Source: an uncultured Pseudomonadota bacterium
GTDB taxonomy: Bacteria > Pseudomonadota > Gammaproteobacteria > Methylococcales > Methylomonadaceae
Assembly: GCA_903847275.1 (NCBI GenBank)
Contig: CAINDC010000003.1
Location: 1-35,125, forward strand
DNA length: 35,125 bases
Direction: 5' to 3'
Notes under the pieces: model-generated
Told to the model about the DNA's origin: nothing
The model's input: the letters and a program-made list of their open reading frames with translations, nothing else
Databases searched by the model: none
Shown: piece after piece, positions 20,373 through 29,956 of the stretch
Numbering within the stretch: the stretch's first letter is position 1
Layout of the letters: the number at the start of each line of letters is the position of its first letter
Program-made: the position numbers and the translations under genes

Positions 20373-21653
20373 TTATTTCGGCGACCAAGCAGGTTCGCGA
20401 ACTTCAGAGCTATCAAAAACGAGTCGTTGCTGCATTCTACCATTGATAGAAACTGCGGATAAATAGCCTGTATTTCCTTTGCGTGACGCATATAAAACCA
20501 TGTCACTATTCGGTGCAAAACTCGGTGATTCATCGAGAGGACCCGACGTTAAAACGCTAATGGATTTCGAGTTTACCTCCATCACACCGATTCGATAATC
20601 ACCACCGTTACCATGAACCATTGTAATAAATTTACCGTCGGGTGAAAAACTCGCTCGAGCATTATAACTGCCGCTAAATGTAATTCGCTTTTCTTCTCCG
20701 CCTTGCACTGGAACCGAATATAACTGCGGTTTACCGCCACGATCTGAAGTGAAAACGATATTTCTACCATCAGGCGACCACGTTGGCTCAGTATCAATTG
20801 CTCTATTTTTGGTTAATTTAGTGACATTACGCGAACCTAAATCCAAAATATAAATATCAGGACTGCCATCTTTCGATAATGTAACCGCGAGTTTTGAACC
20901 GTCAGGCGACCAAGCAGGTGCGCCATTAATACCAGGGAACTCAGCAACACGCTCACGTTGTCCCGTCGCTAATGTTTGCGTAATGACAGAAGCGGTTTTA
21001 TATTCAAATGAAACGTAAGCGATGCGTTTCGCGTCGGGCGACCACGCAGGTGACATTAACGGTTCAATTGATGTAGCAATTGCTTGTGCATTTGCACCAT
21101 CCGCATCAGCAACAATTAGTTTGTGATTACTCTGTGTGCCTTGACGTGTCGAAGTAATATAAGCAATTCGACCGCTAAATACGCCTTTTTTACCGAGCAA
21201 TTTTTCATAAATCATATCGCTAATGTGATGCGCGGTTTTACGCAAATCATTTGCTGACGAAGTCATTCGATAGCCTAACAATTGCGAACCGTTCGACACA
21301 TCAAATAGTTGAAATTCAACGTTATATGCACTGCCATTCGGTTGCACGCGCCCAATCACAATGTAATTTTGTCCAATCGATTGCCAGCTGGGAAAATTGA
21401 TTCCATCTGCAGAGGTTGGTTTGGCTGGCATATTTTGGGGTGACAAGGTTTTAAAATAACCACTGCGCGTCAAATCCGAATCTACAACGCTACTCACATC
21501 AAGCGACGCACCTTGTGACGCAAACGGCACAATCGCAATCGGCATTGCACTTTCAATACCTTCAGTAATTTCAATCGACATTTCAGCATTCACAGTTGGT
21601 GCGAAACACGCGCCAATCGCAAATGCCAAAACCAGTTTTTTAAATAAATTCAC
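20373..21653 (-). CDS. tolB: Tol-Pal translocation protein TolB
   Basis: Signal peptide and repeated (A)WSPDG beta-propeller motifs. Confidence 0.95.
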   Translation of the reverse strand: MNLFKKLVLAFAIGACFAPTVNAEMSIEITEGIESAMPIAIVPFASQGASLDVSSVVDSDLTRSGYFKTLSPQNMPAKPTSADGINFPSWQSIGQNYIVIGRVQPNGSAYNVEFQLFDVSNGSQLLGYRMTSSANDLRKTAHHISDMIYEKLLGKKGVFSGRIAYITSTRQGTQSNHKLIVADADGANAQAIATSIEPLMSPAWSPDAKRIAYVSFEYKTASVITQTLATGQRERVAEFPGINGAPAWSPDGSKLAVTLSKDGSPDIYILDLGSRNVTKLTKNRAIDTEPTWSPDGRNIVFTSDRGGKPQLYSVPVQGGEEKRITFSGSYNARASFSPDGKFITMVHGNGGDYRIGVMEVNSKSISVLTSGPLDESPSFAPNSDMVLYASRKGNTGYLSAVSINGRMQQRLVFDSSEVREPAWSPK

Positions 21654-21676
21654 GGGATACCTTCTCTAACTATTTT

Positions 21677-23002
21677 TTATTTTGGGTCGAATACAAACGT
21701 AAAGGATTTAAATTCTTTAGCAAATAAATCTTTATCAGATGGAACTGGCAAATGACTTCCGACTGCATTTTCAGCCGAACGATCGAAAATTTCGTCCCCG
21801 CTGCTTTGAACAACCGTTGCGTCCAAAACCGTCCCGTCAGCAGATAAACGTACACGAATAGTACATTTTAAATTCGCGCTTTCTTGTGGACGAATCCAAC
21901 GACTATTTACCGTTCGTTTGATTTCAGCCATTGCTTTTGCTTTCGCTTCTGCTTGTGCATTAACAGCTGCGGCAGCTGCAGCTTTTGCATTGGCAACGGC
22001 GGCTTCTTGTTTAGCAGCTTCAATTCTAGCTTGATTTGCGGCTTCACGTTCAGCCGCTTGTTTTGCCAATGCGTCAGCACGCGCTTTTTCATTTGCAGCA
22101 CGTTCGGCATCAGCTTTTGCACTAGCTTCTTTTGCAGCCTTATCCGCTGCTTGCTTCGCTGCATTCTCAGCTTTTTCAGCGGCTTGTTTTGCGGCTTTAT
22201 CCGTCGCTAATTTTTCAGCTTCTGCTTTTTTAGTGGCTTCTTTTTTAGCATCAGCCTCAGCGGCTTTTTTAGCATCAATTTCTGCTTTTTTCGCTTCTGC
22301 TTTATCCGCTGCTAACTTTTCAGCTTTTTCTTTTTCAGCGGCTTCTTTCAAAGCTGATTTTTTAGCATCTGCTTTTTCGGTAGCTAATTTTTCTGCTTTT
22401 TCTTTTTCAGCTAATTCTTTGGCATTTGCTTTTTCTTCAGCCTTTTTAGCTTCAGCTTTTTCAGTCGCTTCTTTTTCATGCTCTGCTTTTTTAGCGTCTT
22501 CAGCTTCTTTTGATTTTACGCGCTCAATTGCTTTTCTTGCTTCTTCAACTTTTTGCGCTTCTGCTTTTTCAGCAGCGATTTTTTCTGCTTTTGCTGCTGC
22601 TTTTTTTGCTAAATCTTCTTTTGGTGGCTCGACAGGTTTTGGCGGCTCCACCTTTTTAGGTTCAACGATTGGCTTTGGTGGCTCAACTTTTTTTGGCAAC
22701 TCAACAGGTTTGGGCGGTTCAATCGGCTTTGGTGGTTCAATTGCTTTCGGTTTTTCAACAACAGGTGGCAATATCGGTTCTGGCTCTGGCTCAACAACAG
22801 GCGCAGGTTTTTCAACAATCGGTTCGGGCTTTGCCACTGGCGGTGGATTCAATTCAACCATTGTTGCATGAATAATTTCAGGCTCTGGTGGTGGCGGCGG
22901 TGGCGCAGGTTTATAAATTGCACTCAGCGCAAACAACGCCAAAAGCGTCAAATGAAACGCCAATGCCAATAAAAAAGGTTTTGAAAATTTTTGATTAGAC
23001 AT
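21677..23002 (-). CDS. tolA: TolA with Pro-rich and Ala/Lys/Glu-rich repeats
   Basis: N-terminal TM, PPKPVEPPK repeats, long AEKAEAKK helix, C-terminal RLSADGTVLDATVVQSSGDEIFDRSAENAV. Confidence 0.95.
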   Translation of the reverse strand: MSNQKFSKPFLLALAFHLTLLALFALSAIYKPAPPPPPPEPEIIHATMVELNPPPVAKPEPIVEKPAPVVEPEPEPILPPVVEKPKAIEPPKPIEPPKPVELPKKVEPPKPIVEPKKVEPPKPVEPPKEDLAKKAAAKAEKIAAEKAEAQKVEEARKAIERVKSKEAEDAKKAEHEKEATEKAEAKKAEEKANAKELAEKEKAEKLATEKADAKKSALKEAAEKEKAEKLAADKAEAKKAEIDAKKAAEADAKKEATKKAEAEKLATDKAAKQAAEKAENAAKQAADKAAKEASAKADAERAANEKARADALAKQAAEREAANQARIEAAKQEAAVANAKAAAAAAVNAQAEAKAKAMAEIKRTVNSRWIRPQESANLKCTIRVRLSADGTVLDATVVQSSGDEIFDRSAENAVGSHLPVPSDKDLFAKEFKSFTFVFDPK

Positions 23003-23010
23003 TGAATCTG

Positions 23011-23454
23011 TTAATCATCTGATTTAGTCATTAAGCCAACCGTCGGAACGCCCGCTTTTTTCAACGCAGCCATTGTCACGACAACCGTGCCGTAATCGAT
23101 ATTTTTGTCGGCGTTAATCAAAATTTGCGTGGTTGGTTTATTTTTCAAAACTACCTCAATACGCGGATAAATCTGTTCTAATTCAACTGGTTCATCTTCG
23201 CCATCGCCTACATTAATAAAATACTTGCCCGCACCGTCCGCATTTTGAATCGAAATAATAAACGGCGGCGTATCGTCTTTTTGATCAATCATTGCCGCTT
23301 GCGCTCTGGGCAAATCAACTTCCACGCCTGATTGCAACATCGGCGTGGTAATCATGAAAATAATTAGCAACACCAACGTCACGTCGATGTAAGGCACAAC
23401 GTTAATTTCAGCCATCGGACGACGGCGACCCGCTTTTTTATTGCTTACGTTCAT
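23011..23454 (-). CDS. tolR: TolR
   Basis: MAEINVVPYIDVTLVLLIIFMIT; 4-nt overlap with tolQ. Confidence 0.95.
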   Translation of the reverse strand: MNVSNKKAGRRRPMAEINVVPYIDVTLVLLIIFMITTPMLQSGVEVDLPRAQAAMIDQKDDTPPFIISIQNADGAGKYFINVGDGEDEPVELEQIYPRIEVVLKNKPTTQILINADKNIDYGTVVVTMAALKKAGVPTVGLMTKSDD

Positions 23455-24128
23455 TTGCTATGTGCCTGTCTTTGCAATAATACGATGAATTCTTCGACGA
23501 ATAATTCATAACGTCCCGTTAATCTGTCCAAACGAGTTGAAAAACGGTTGTACGCGACAACGGCAGGAATCGCGGCAAATAAACCAATCGCAGTGGCAAT
23601 CAACGCTTCAGCAATACCTGGTGCAACTTGGGCGAGCGTGGCTTGTTTTACGTTTCCTAACGCCATAAATGAATTCATAATCCCCCAAACTGTTCCAAAT
23701 AAACCCACATAAGGGCTAGTTGAACCAACGGTCGCCAAAAATGCTAAATGTTCATCTAATCGGTCAAGTTCGCGCAATAATTCAATTCGCATCACACGTT
23801 GTGCGCTTTCAACTTGCACCGCTGGTTCGACGTTGCCGCTCAAACGCATTCTGGAAAATTCTTTATAACCCGCTAAAAAGATTTTTTCGATGCCTTCGGG
23901 TTCAAAATCTTTCGCCGCGAGCTTGCGATAAAGTTCCGATAACGAAACGCCAGACCAAAATTGTTCTTCAAATTCGTCAGTAATTTCGATGGAACGGTTG
24001 AGTTCTTTACGTTTGGAAAAAATAAATGTCCACGAAACTAATGATGCCGTGAATAAAATCAGCATCACAAACTGCACGACAAAGCTGGCTTCGGTGACTA
24101 AATGGAAAATCGATAAATCAGTATTCAT
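23451..24128 (-). CDS. tolQ: TolQ
   Basis: LATVGSTSPYVGLFGTVWGIMNSF and EALIATAIGLFAAIPAVVAYN. Confidence 0.95.
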   Translation of the reverse strand: MNTDLSIFHLVTEASFVVQFVMLILFTASLVSWTFIFSKRKELNRSIEITDEFEEQFWSGVSLSELYRKLAAKDFEPEGIEKIFLAGYKEFSRMRLSGNVEPAVQVESAQRVMRIELLRELDRLDEHLAFLATVGSTSPYVGLFGTVWGIMNSFMALGNVKQATLAQVAPGIAEALIATAIGLFAAIPAVVAYNRFSTRLDRLTGRYELFVEEFIVLLQRQAHSK

Positions 24129-24534
24129 TGTTTTTAGTTAAAAATGCGTCAAATAAAAAATCAGGAATGGCAGTCGGTTTCAAATTGTCTGCGTCTAAGC
24201 AAGCAATCCGACAGCTACAAGTGCAAAGCATAATATCACCGCACTTTATGGTTTGTTCAAAAGTTAAACTGGCTTTTTTTGTGTGTGAAATCGCCGCGCT
24301 AACGTGTACTAAATCGTTGAATTTCGCGGGGCGTAAATACTCAATTTGCATCGTTCTTACAGCAAAAATAACGCCACTTTGTTCGCGTAATTCATTTTGT
24401 TCAAAACCCAAATCACGCAACATTTCGGTTCGGGCGCGTTCAAAAAAGTTTAAATAATTTGAATGATACACCACGCCGCCCGCGTCGGTGTCTTCGTAAT
24501 AAACGCGAGTGGGTAAAATAAAGGGTGCTTTCAT
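24118..24534 (-). CDS. ybgC: Acyl-CoA thioesterase YbgC
   Basis: RVYYEDTDAGGVVYHSNYLNFFERARTEMLR hotdog signature. Confidence 0.95.
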   Translation of the reverse strand: MKAPFILPTRVYYEDTDAGGVVYHSNYLNFFERARTEMLRDLGFEQNELREQSGVIFAVRTMQIEYLRPAKFNDLVHVSAAISHTKKASLTFEQTIKCGDIMLCTCSCRIACLDADNLKPTAIPDFLFDAFLTKNNEY

Positions 24535-24547
24535 GAATTAAATCAAC

Positions 24548-24820
24548 CTACAAAACAGAATGTTCTAACGAATGCGTTTGTAACCATTGTTTCAAAACAT
24601 GATTGATTTGATTTTGCCAATCTGCACCTGTCGTGCGAAATGCCTCAAAAACATCACGGTCAAATTCCATTGTCGTGGATATTTTCTCAGATTTCTGTAA
24701 ATTCAATTTTTGGCACAACGACAATGGCAACACTTCGGCAACGGGCTTGAAGCGTTTGAAATCGGCTTCAGTTAGTTCCCGAACATCGCCAATTTCATTG
24801 GTTAAAGGTTGGTTTTTCAT
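24548..24820 (-). CDS. brnA: BrnA-like antitoxin
   Basis: Immediately downstream of a BrnT-like ORF; C-terminal ribbon-helix-helix-like TTMEFDRDVFEAFRTTGADWQNQINHVLKQWL. Confidence 0.75.
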   Translation of the reverse strand: MKNQPLTNEIGDVRELTEADFKRFKPVAEVLPLSLCQKLNLQKSEKISTTMEFDRDVFEAFRTTGADWQNQINHVLKQWLQTHSLEHSVL

Positions 24821-25076
24821 ATTTTTTAGCCTCTCTGCTGTTCGCTTTACGAAAACTAATGACACGAATGCCTAACGCTGTTTCGGTAAAACATAAAATG
24901 TGTAAGCGTTCGTCCAAATAACCTGCCGCAATATAACGTGTTTCGCCATAATCGCGTCGGTCATCAATCGTAACGGTTACCGTTCCAAAATCAAATTCCT
25001 GTACACGCTCAAAACTTAATTCACGTTCGCGGATATTCTTTTCATTTTTTATCGGATCAAATTCAATCGTTATCAC
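24795..25076 (-). CDS. brnT: BrnT-like type II toxin
   Basis: EFDPIKNEKNIRERELSFERVQEFDF ... RVISFRKANSREAKKYE. Confidence 0.85.
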   Translation of the reverse strand: MITIEFDPIKNEKNIRERELSFERVQEFDFGTVTVTIDDRRDYGETRYIAAGYLDERLHILCFTETALGIRVISFRKANSREAKKYEKPTFNQ

Positions 25077-25147
25077 AAAAAGTTAAACCTCCAAAAAAAT
25101 CAAAACTCACAAAGTAAAATCAATAAAACAACGTCTTTTAGGAATTT

Positions 25148-26185
25148 TCAGGATTCAAACAAATCAACATTCGCCGCTGCCACTTTTGGGGCGGTCAAAC
25201 CAAAATGCAAATAAGCCGCCGCCGTGGCAACTCGTCCGCGCGGTGTTCGCATAATAAAACCTTGTTGCAACAAATACGGTTCTAAAACATCTTCAATCGT
25301 GCCGCGTTCTTCGCTAATTGCCGCCGCCATCGTGTCTAAACCGACAGGCCCGCCAGAGAAATTTTCAATCAATGTTAATAAGAATTTTCTGTCCAAACTA
25401 TCAAAGCCGTTGCCGTCCACTTTTAACATGGTTAAGGCTTCCGCCGCAACGTGTTCAGTGATGATGCCGTTGCTTTTGACTTGAGCAAAATCCCGCACCC
25501 GCCGCAATAATCGGTTTGCAATGCGAGGCGTGCCGCGTGAACGTTTGGCAATTTCGATTGCGCCTTTCGGTTCGATGCCCATTTTTAAAACCTGTGCCGA
25601 GCGCATGACGATATGCGTTAATTCTTCAACCGTATAAAAAACCAAACGTTGCACAATCCCGAATCTATCGCGCAACGGCGAAGTCAACAAACCCGCCCGA
25701 GTCGTCGCGCCAATCAACGTAAAAGGCGGCAAATCAATTTTAATCGAGCGTGCCGATGCACCTTCGCCAATCATCAAATCGAGCTGATAATCTTCCATTG
25801 CAGGATATAAAATTTCTTCCACGGCGGGACTTAAACGGTGAATTTCGTCAATAAAAAGCACGTCGTGTTTTTCTAAATTCGTCAGCAACGCAGCTAAATC
25901 GCCTGCTTTTTCCAAAACGGGCGCGGCAGTTTGACGTAAATTTACACCCATTTCGTTGGCGATAATTAACGCTAACGTCGTTTTTCCTAAACCTGGTGGC
26001 CCGAAAATTAACGTGTGGTCGAGAGCTTCTTTTCGCGCTAATGTAGCTTCAATAAAAATTGCCATTTGGGTGCGGCATTCTTCTTGTCCGACGTAATCCG
26101 CCAAACGTTTTGGACGCATCGCACGGTCGTGACCTTCTTCGCCCTGCCCTGCATTCGCGGTAATTAAACGATCTTCTTCAATCAT
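25148..26185 (-). CDS. ruvB: Holliday junction helicase RuvB
   Basis: [14 protein letters not shown] Walker A; FIDEIHRL Walker B. Confidence 0.97.
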   Translation of the reverse strand: MIEEDRLITANAGQGEEGHDRAMRPKRLADYVGQEECRTQMAIFIEATLARKEALDHTLIFGPPGLGKTTLALIIANEMGVNLRQTAAPVLEKAGDLAALLTNLEKHDVLFIDEIHRLSPAVEEILYPAMEDYQLDLMIGEGASARSIKIDLPPFTLIGATTRAGLLTSPLRDRFGIVQRLVFYTVEELTHIVMRSAQVLKMGIEPKGAIEIAKRSRGTPRIANRLLRRVRDFAQVKSNGIITEHVAAEALTMLKVDGNGFDSLDRKFLLTLIENFSGGPVGLDTMAAAISEERGTIEDVLEPYLLQQGFIMRTPRGRVATAAAYLHFGLTAPKVAAANVDLFES

Positions 26186-26769
26186 TTCGCGGCACTTTGC
26201 AACGCCAAACGAATAATCGTTTCACACGTTTTGCCTTCGGGTTGAATCGCAGAAACCATGCGGCTCGCATCGAGTGGTTTATAACCCAACGAACACAACG
26301 CACTAATGGCTTCGGCTCGTGCATTACCAAAATTTCCAACGTTTGCAAGCTGTGGCACGTCGTCGGATTTCGGCAATTTATCGCGCAATTCCATCACCAA
26401 ACGTTCTGCGGTTTTTTTGCCCACACCAGGCAATTTTACCAACGCCGTTACGTCATTATTTTGAATGCAAGTTTGAAATTGCTCCGCACTTTGTCCCGAT
26501 AAAATAACTAATGCCAATTTTGCCCCAACGCCGCTAATTTTAATCAACGTTTTAAACATCGTTTTGTCGGCTTCAGTCGCAAAACCAAATAAATTATGTG
26601 CGTCTTCACGAACGACCAAATGGGTTTGCAAGGTAATTTCCGCACCGATTTCAGGCAAATTATAAAACACCGTCATCGGAGCTTCGATTTCATAACCCAC
26701 GCCATTTACGTCTAAAACAATCAGCGGCGGAGCTTTCAAAGCAATTTTGCCGCGTAAAAATCCAATCAT
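26182..26769 (-). CDS. ruvA: Holliday junction branch migration protein RuvA
   Basis: MIGFLRGKI start; HhH motifs [14 protein letters not shown] and [16 protein letters not shown] track start (26823) too long. Confidence 0.95.
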   Translation of the reverse strand: MIGFLRGKIALKAPPLIVLDVNGVGYEIEAPMTVFYNLPEIGAEITLQTHLVVREDAHNLFGFATEADKTMFKTLIKISGVGAKLALVILSGQSAEQFQTCIQNNDVTALVKLPGVGKKTAERLVMELRDKLPKSDDVPQLANVGNFGNARAEAISALCSLGYKPLDASRMVSAIQPEGKTCETIIRLALQSAAK

Positions 26770-27263
26770 ATTTTCATTCCCGTTTGTAGACGTTGCGCGG
26801 TTTGTGCGAAATGTGCGTGACAAATTGCAATCCCCAGCGCGTCACTCGCGTCGATTTGTAAATTACCTTGAATGTTTAACAACAGTTTGACCATTTGCTG
26901 AACTTGTAATTTATCCGCGCTGCCTTTGCCGACAATCGCCTGTTTGACTTGCCGCGCAGCGTATTCAAAAACTGGAATGTCGTGTGTCTGCACGGCACAA
27001 ATCGCTGCGCCACGCGCTTGTCCAAGTTTTAACGCAGAATCGGCATTTTTACTCATAAACACTTGTTCGATTGCCATTTGATCGGGCTGATACATTTCGA
27101 CCAGTTGCAAAATTCCATCGAAAACTTGTTTGAGTTTGCGCGGAAAATCATCGGCTTGAATTTTCAACGCGCCACTTGCAATGTATCGATAACCGTTCGG
27201 CACGATTTCAATAATGCCGTAACCCGTCAATCTCGAACCTGGATCGATGCCGAGAATTTTCAA
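26766..27263 (-). CDS. ruvC: Holliday junction resolvase RuvC
   Basis: [41 protein letters not shown]. Confidence 0.96.
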   Translation of the reverse strand: MKILGIDPGSRLTGYGIIEIVPNGYRYIASGALKIQADDFPRKLKQVFDGILQLVEMYQPDQMAIEQVFMSKNADSALKLGQARGAAICAVQTHDIPVFEYAARQVKQAIVGKGSADKLQVQQMVKLLLNIQGNLQIDASDALGIAICHAHFAQTAQRLQTGMKI

Positions 27264-28006
27264 CCCATCGTCGCCATAATTTCGTCACTAATGTCGCCAT
27301 TTGAATAAACGTTTTGCACGTCGTCTAAATCTTCTAAACGCTCGATTAACAACATCATTTTTTCAGCATTTTCTTTATCTAATTCGGCTTTTGTCGCCGC
27401 TTGCATGGTAATTTCAGAACTTTCTGGCACAAAACCCGCTGCTACCAACGCTTCTTTGACATTCAAATAATTTTCAAGTGTTGTCATTACGTCTTTTGAA
27501 TTGTCTTCATTTGTCACAACGTCGTCAGCACCTGCTTCAATGGCAGCTTCCATCAACGCATCTTCGTCAGTTTCTGCACCATAACTAATAATCCCAACTG
27601 TGCTAAACATATACGCTACAGAACCGTCTGTGCCTAAATTTCCACCCGATTTGCTGAAAGCATGACGAACTTCACCAACAGTACGTTGTTTATTGTCCGT
27701 CAAACAATCGACAATAACCGCCACGCCGCCTGCACCGTAACCTTCATAACGAATGGATTCATAATTTACGCCTTCCAATGTTCCCGATGCTTTTTTAATG
27801 GCAGTATCAATAGTGTCGCGACGCATATTTGCGCCTAACGCTTTATCAATCGCGGAACGTAAACCTGGATTACTTGCAGGATCAACACCGCTTGTTTTTA
27901 CTGCAACGTTAATTTCACGCAAAATTTTGGTGAAAATTTTACCTCGTAACGCATCTTGTCCTGCTTTACGATGTTTAATGTTTGCCCATTTACTGTGACC
28001 AGCCAC
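27260..28006 (-). CDS. yebC: YebC/PmpR-type regulator / TACO1 family, GTG start
   Basis: [30 protein letters not shown] 6 nt upstream of GTG. Confidence 0.96.
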   Translation of the reverse strand: MAGHSKWANIKHRKAGQDALRGKIFTKILREINVAVKTSGVDPASNPGLRSAIDKALGANMRRDTIDTAIKKASGTLEGVNYESIRYEGYGAGGVAVIVDCLTDNKQRTVGEVRHAFSKSGGNLGTDGSVAYMFSTVGIISYGAETDEDALMEAAIEAGADDVVTNEDNSKDVMTTLENYLNVKEALVAAGFVPESSEITMQAATKAELDKENAEKMMLLIERLEDLDDVQNVYSNGDISDEIMATMG

Positions 28007-28039
28007 TCATTACTCCATTATTGCTATAAGTTAGATAAA

Positions 28040-29089
28040 TCAAGCCCTACGCTGTATATCAGTGATAGGGCTTTTTTGTGGGTATGACAGAATTTTGTCA
28101 TTGACCTTAGAATTATTCGCATAACTAATTAGGTTTTCACTCGACAAATGCGCGTAACGTAAAACCATCTTTAAATCTGACCAACCGCCTAATTCTTTTA
28201 AGACGTGTAGCGGTGTTCCATTTTGAATATGCCAACTCGCCCAAGTGTGCCGTAAATCATGATAGCGAAAATTCTCAATTCCTGCACGTTTTAAGGCATT
28301 TCGCCAAGTATCGTTATTCACCACATTAACGGGTTTTCCTGCATAAGTAAAAACACTTATTTCATGCTTGCCAATTTGGGAGCGCAACGCCGACAGCGCG
28401 TCATCATTCAATGGAACGGCGATTGACTTGCCTGATTTTGTTTCATTTGCATCAATCCACGCGGTGCGTTTTTGTAAATCAACATTCGACCATTTTAAGT
28501 GAATCACGTTTGATGCGCGTAAACCCGTTGCTAGTGAAAATTGCGCCATTGCCTTGGTCAACGGAGGCAATTCTGCAAATAAACGTGCTACTTCTTCATG
28601 TGTCAACCAGCGAACCCGCTCGTCTTTAACAGGCAATAACTTTACGATAGGATGATTTTCTAGCCATTCCCATTCGCGATGCGCGGCGATTAAAATACCA
28701 CGCAAAACGGCAATAGTTCGATTTACAGTGCTATTTTTTGCCCCCGTCGATAACTTATGCGCCTTAATCCGTTCAATTAAATGGCGGTTAATTTCGTCGA
28801 GCATCTTATCTGCTAAATGCTGATTTAAATAACGTAACGCTTGCTTATCCGAACGCAATGATTTTTTGTGTGCGCGTTCATTCAACCAACGCACCACCGC
28901 CTGCTGCCAACTATAACGTGGTTTTTCACCGACATTTTTAACGCGCCACGCTTCAACTTTTAATCGGTCATGCAATTCTTGCGCTTGTTGCTTGTTTTCA
29001 GTCCCAGCAGATTGGCGTACTCGTTTGCCGTTTGCGTCAATGAAGTCAATGTACCAGTTGCCGCTTTTTTCTTGTTTGTAGATTGCCAT
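28040..29089 (-). CDS. int: Phage-type tyrosine integrase
   Basis: N-terminal arm domain; ATGLRASNVIHLKWSNVD, YHDLRHTWASWHIQNG, LGGWSDLKMVLRYAHLS; SD GGAG before ATG. Confidence 0.92.
   Translation of the reverse strand: MAIYKQEKSGNWYIDFIDANGKRVRQSAGTENKQQAQELHDRLKVEAWRVKNVGEKPRYSWQQAVVRWLNERAHKKSLRSDKQALRYLNQHLADKMLDEINRHLIERIKAHKLSTGAKNSTVNRTIAVLRGILIAAHREWEWLENHPIVKLLPVKDERVRWLTHEEVARLFAELPPLTKAMAQFSLATGLRASNVIHLKWSNVDLQKRTAWIDANETKSGKSIAVPLNDDALSALRSQIGKHEISVFTYAGKPVNVVNNDTWRNALKRAGIENFRYHDLRHTWASWHIQNGTPLHVLKELGGWSDLKMVLRYAHLSSENLISYANNSKVNDKILSYPQKSPITDIQRRA
28042..28077 (+). terminator. Hairpin AAGCCCTA/TAGGGCTT plus T-run inside the integrase 3' end; T-run only on + strand
   Basis: 8-bp stem, 16-nt loop, TTTTTT on the + side. 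Confidence 0.5.
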
Positions 29090-29307
29090 TGTTTACTCTC
29101 CTGTGTTGATAAACCGCCATCAATCACACTTAAACCACGCGATTGATTATTACGCCCACTGACATAATCAGCAAGATGTTCTCGAATAAATACCCATTTT
29201 CGCCCGACTTTTTTAGCGGGAACTTCACCTGCTTTTGCCTTGCGCGTGAGTGTTGAAACGCCGCAGTTTAAAAACGCCGCTGCTTCTTTGATGTCAAAAC
29301 TGACCAT
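28960..29307 (-). CDS. Excisionase/MerR-like HTH protein, 3' end overlapping int by 130 nt
   Basis: FDIKEAAAFLNCGVSTLTRKAKAGEVPAKKVGRKWVFIREHLADYV winged-helix excisionase pattern. Confidence 0.75.
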   Translation of the reverse strand: MVSFDIKEAAAFLNCGVSTLTRKAKAGEVPAKKVGRKWVFIREHLADYVSGRNNQSRGLSVIDGGLSTQESKQWQSTNKKKAATGTLTSLTQTANEYANLLGLKTSNKRKNCMTD

Positions 29308-29321
29308 TTTCTTCTCCTTAT

Positions 29322-29582
29322 TTAATTTGAATCTTTGCGTCTAAGAACCCCCACAGCTTGCATTGTTGTCATTTCTCTAAAATTCATATCCCTCCTAAAT
29401 TTTGAAACTACGCAATCTCCAAAAGAACCAATAATCGAAATCAAGCCCTCGTCTTCGTCTGCTTCATCTAAATTTCTAATGTATTCAATGGCGTAATTGC
29501 CATTCATATCAATCGTTTTTAGGACGACAATTTGCCCGTATTTTTTGCTGTTAAAGATTTTTGCAAATTTGTTTTCATTCAT
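29322..29582 (-). CDS. Hypothetical phage protein
   Basis: SD-like AGAAGGAA directly upstream; not recognised. Confidence 0.55.
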   Translation of the reverse strand: MNENKFAKIFNSKKYGQIVVLKTIDMNGNYAIEYIRNLDEADEDEGLISIIGSFGDCVVSKFRRDMNFREMTTMQAVGVLRRKDSN

Positions 29583-29594
29583 TTCCTTCTCCCA

Positions 29595-29630
29595 TAAAAA
29601 AAGCCCCGCAAGTTAAAAACCTGCGAGGCT
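29595..29630 (-). terminator. Hairpin plus T7, directly upstream of the 29582 start
   Basis: Minus strand AGCCTCGCAGGTTTTTAACTTGCGGGGCT-TTTTTTT. Confidence 0.75.
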
Positions 29631-29650
29631 TGTTGTTGTAATAGTTGTTG

Positions 29651-29935
29651 TTATCCGTAAGCCTTCACAATCAAAGCAATGACACCTGCTAAAATTGCTG
29701 CAACGGTTGTTTTTAATGCCATCAAATCTAGTTTTATTGGGTTAAACTCTTTTTCAAGTTTGTAATCCAAATACTCACGATTCACTAAATCCTTTTGCGC
29801 TATCGTTAGCGTCTCGACAATTTCATCGGCTTGCGTATCGGTAAAACCCGCTACCTTTAAGCGTTTAATGACCGCGTGTGTATCAATGGTTAATGTTGAC
29901 ATTTTGCCCTCCTGTTTTTTCTCAAATTGTGCCAC
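29651..29935 (-). CDS. Small coiled-coil protein with C-terminal TM (DUF1640/CCDC90-like)
   Basis: FTDTQADEIVETL ... YLDYKLEKEFNPIKLDLMALKTTVAAILAGVIALIVKAYG; start probably at internal MSTLTIDTH. Confidence 0.6.
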   Translation of the reverse strand: MAQFEKKQEGKMSTLTIDTHAVIKRLKVAGFTDTQADEIVETLTIAQKDLVNREYLDYKLEKEFNPIKLDLMALKTTVAAILAGVIALIVKAYG

Positions 29936-29956
29936 GTCCTTGTGGCGGGTGAAAGG

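Noticed and set aside
22150-22830. Tandem repeat or CRISPR-like array
   Set aside because: Repeats are in-frame Ala/Lys/Glu and Pro/Lys codon repeats of TolA with no spacers.
22233-22871. 212-aa Ser/Ala/Phe-rich + strand ORF
   Set aside because: Antisense to the repetitive tolA coding region; composition mirrors the AAG/GCT-rich repeat, so an artefact.
24821-24865. N-terminal extension of brnA
   Set aside because: Reads the 3' end of brnT out of frame; MKNQPLTNE at 24820 is the likelier start.
26770-26823. N-terminal extension of ruvA
   Set aside because: Overlaps the ruvC 3' end; canonical start MIGFLRGKI at 26769 gives a 4-nt overlap.
28007-28080. tRNA remnant as integration target
   Set aside because: No cloverleaf or T-loop consensus could be found between yebC and int; att core cannot be defined without the other end.
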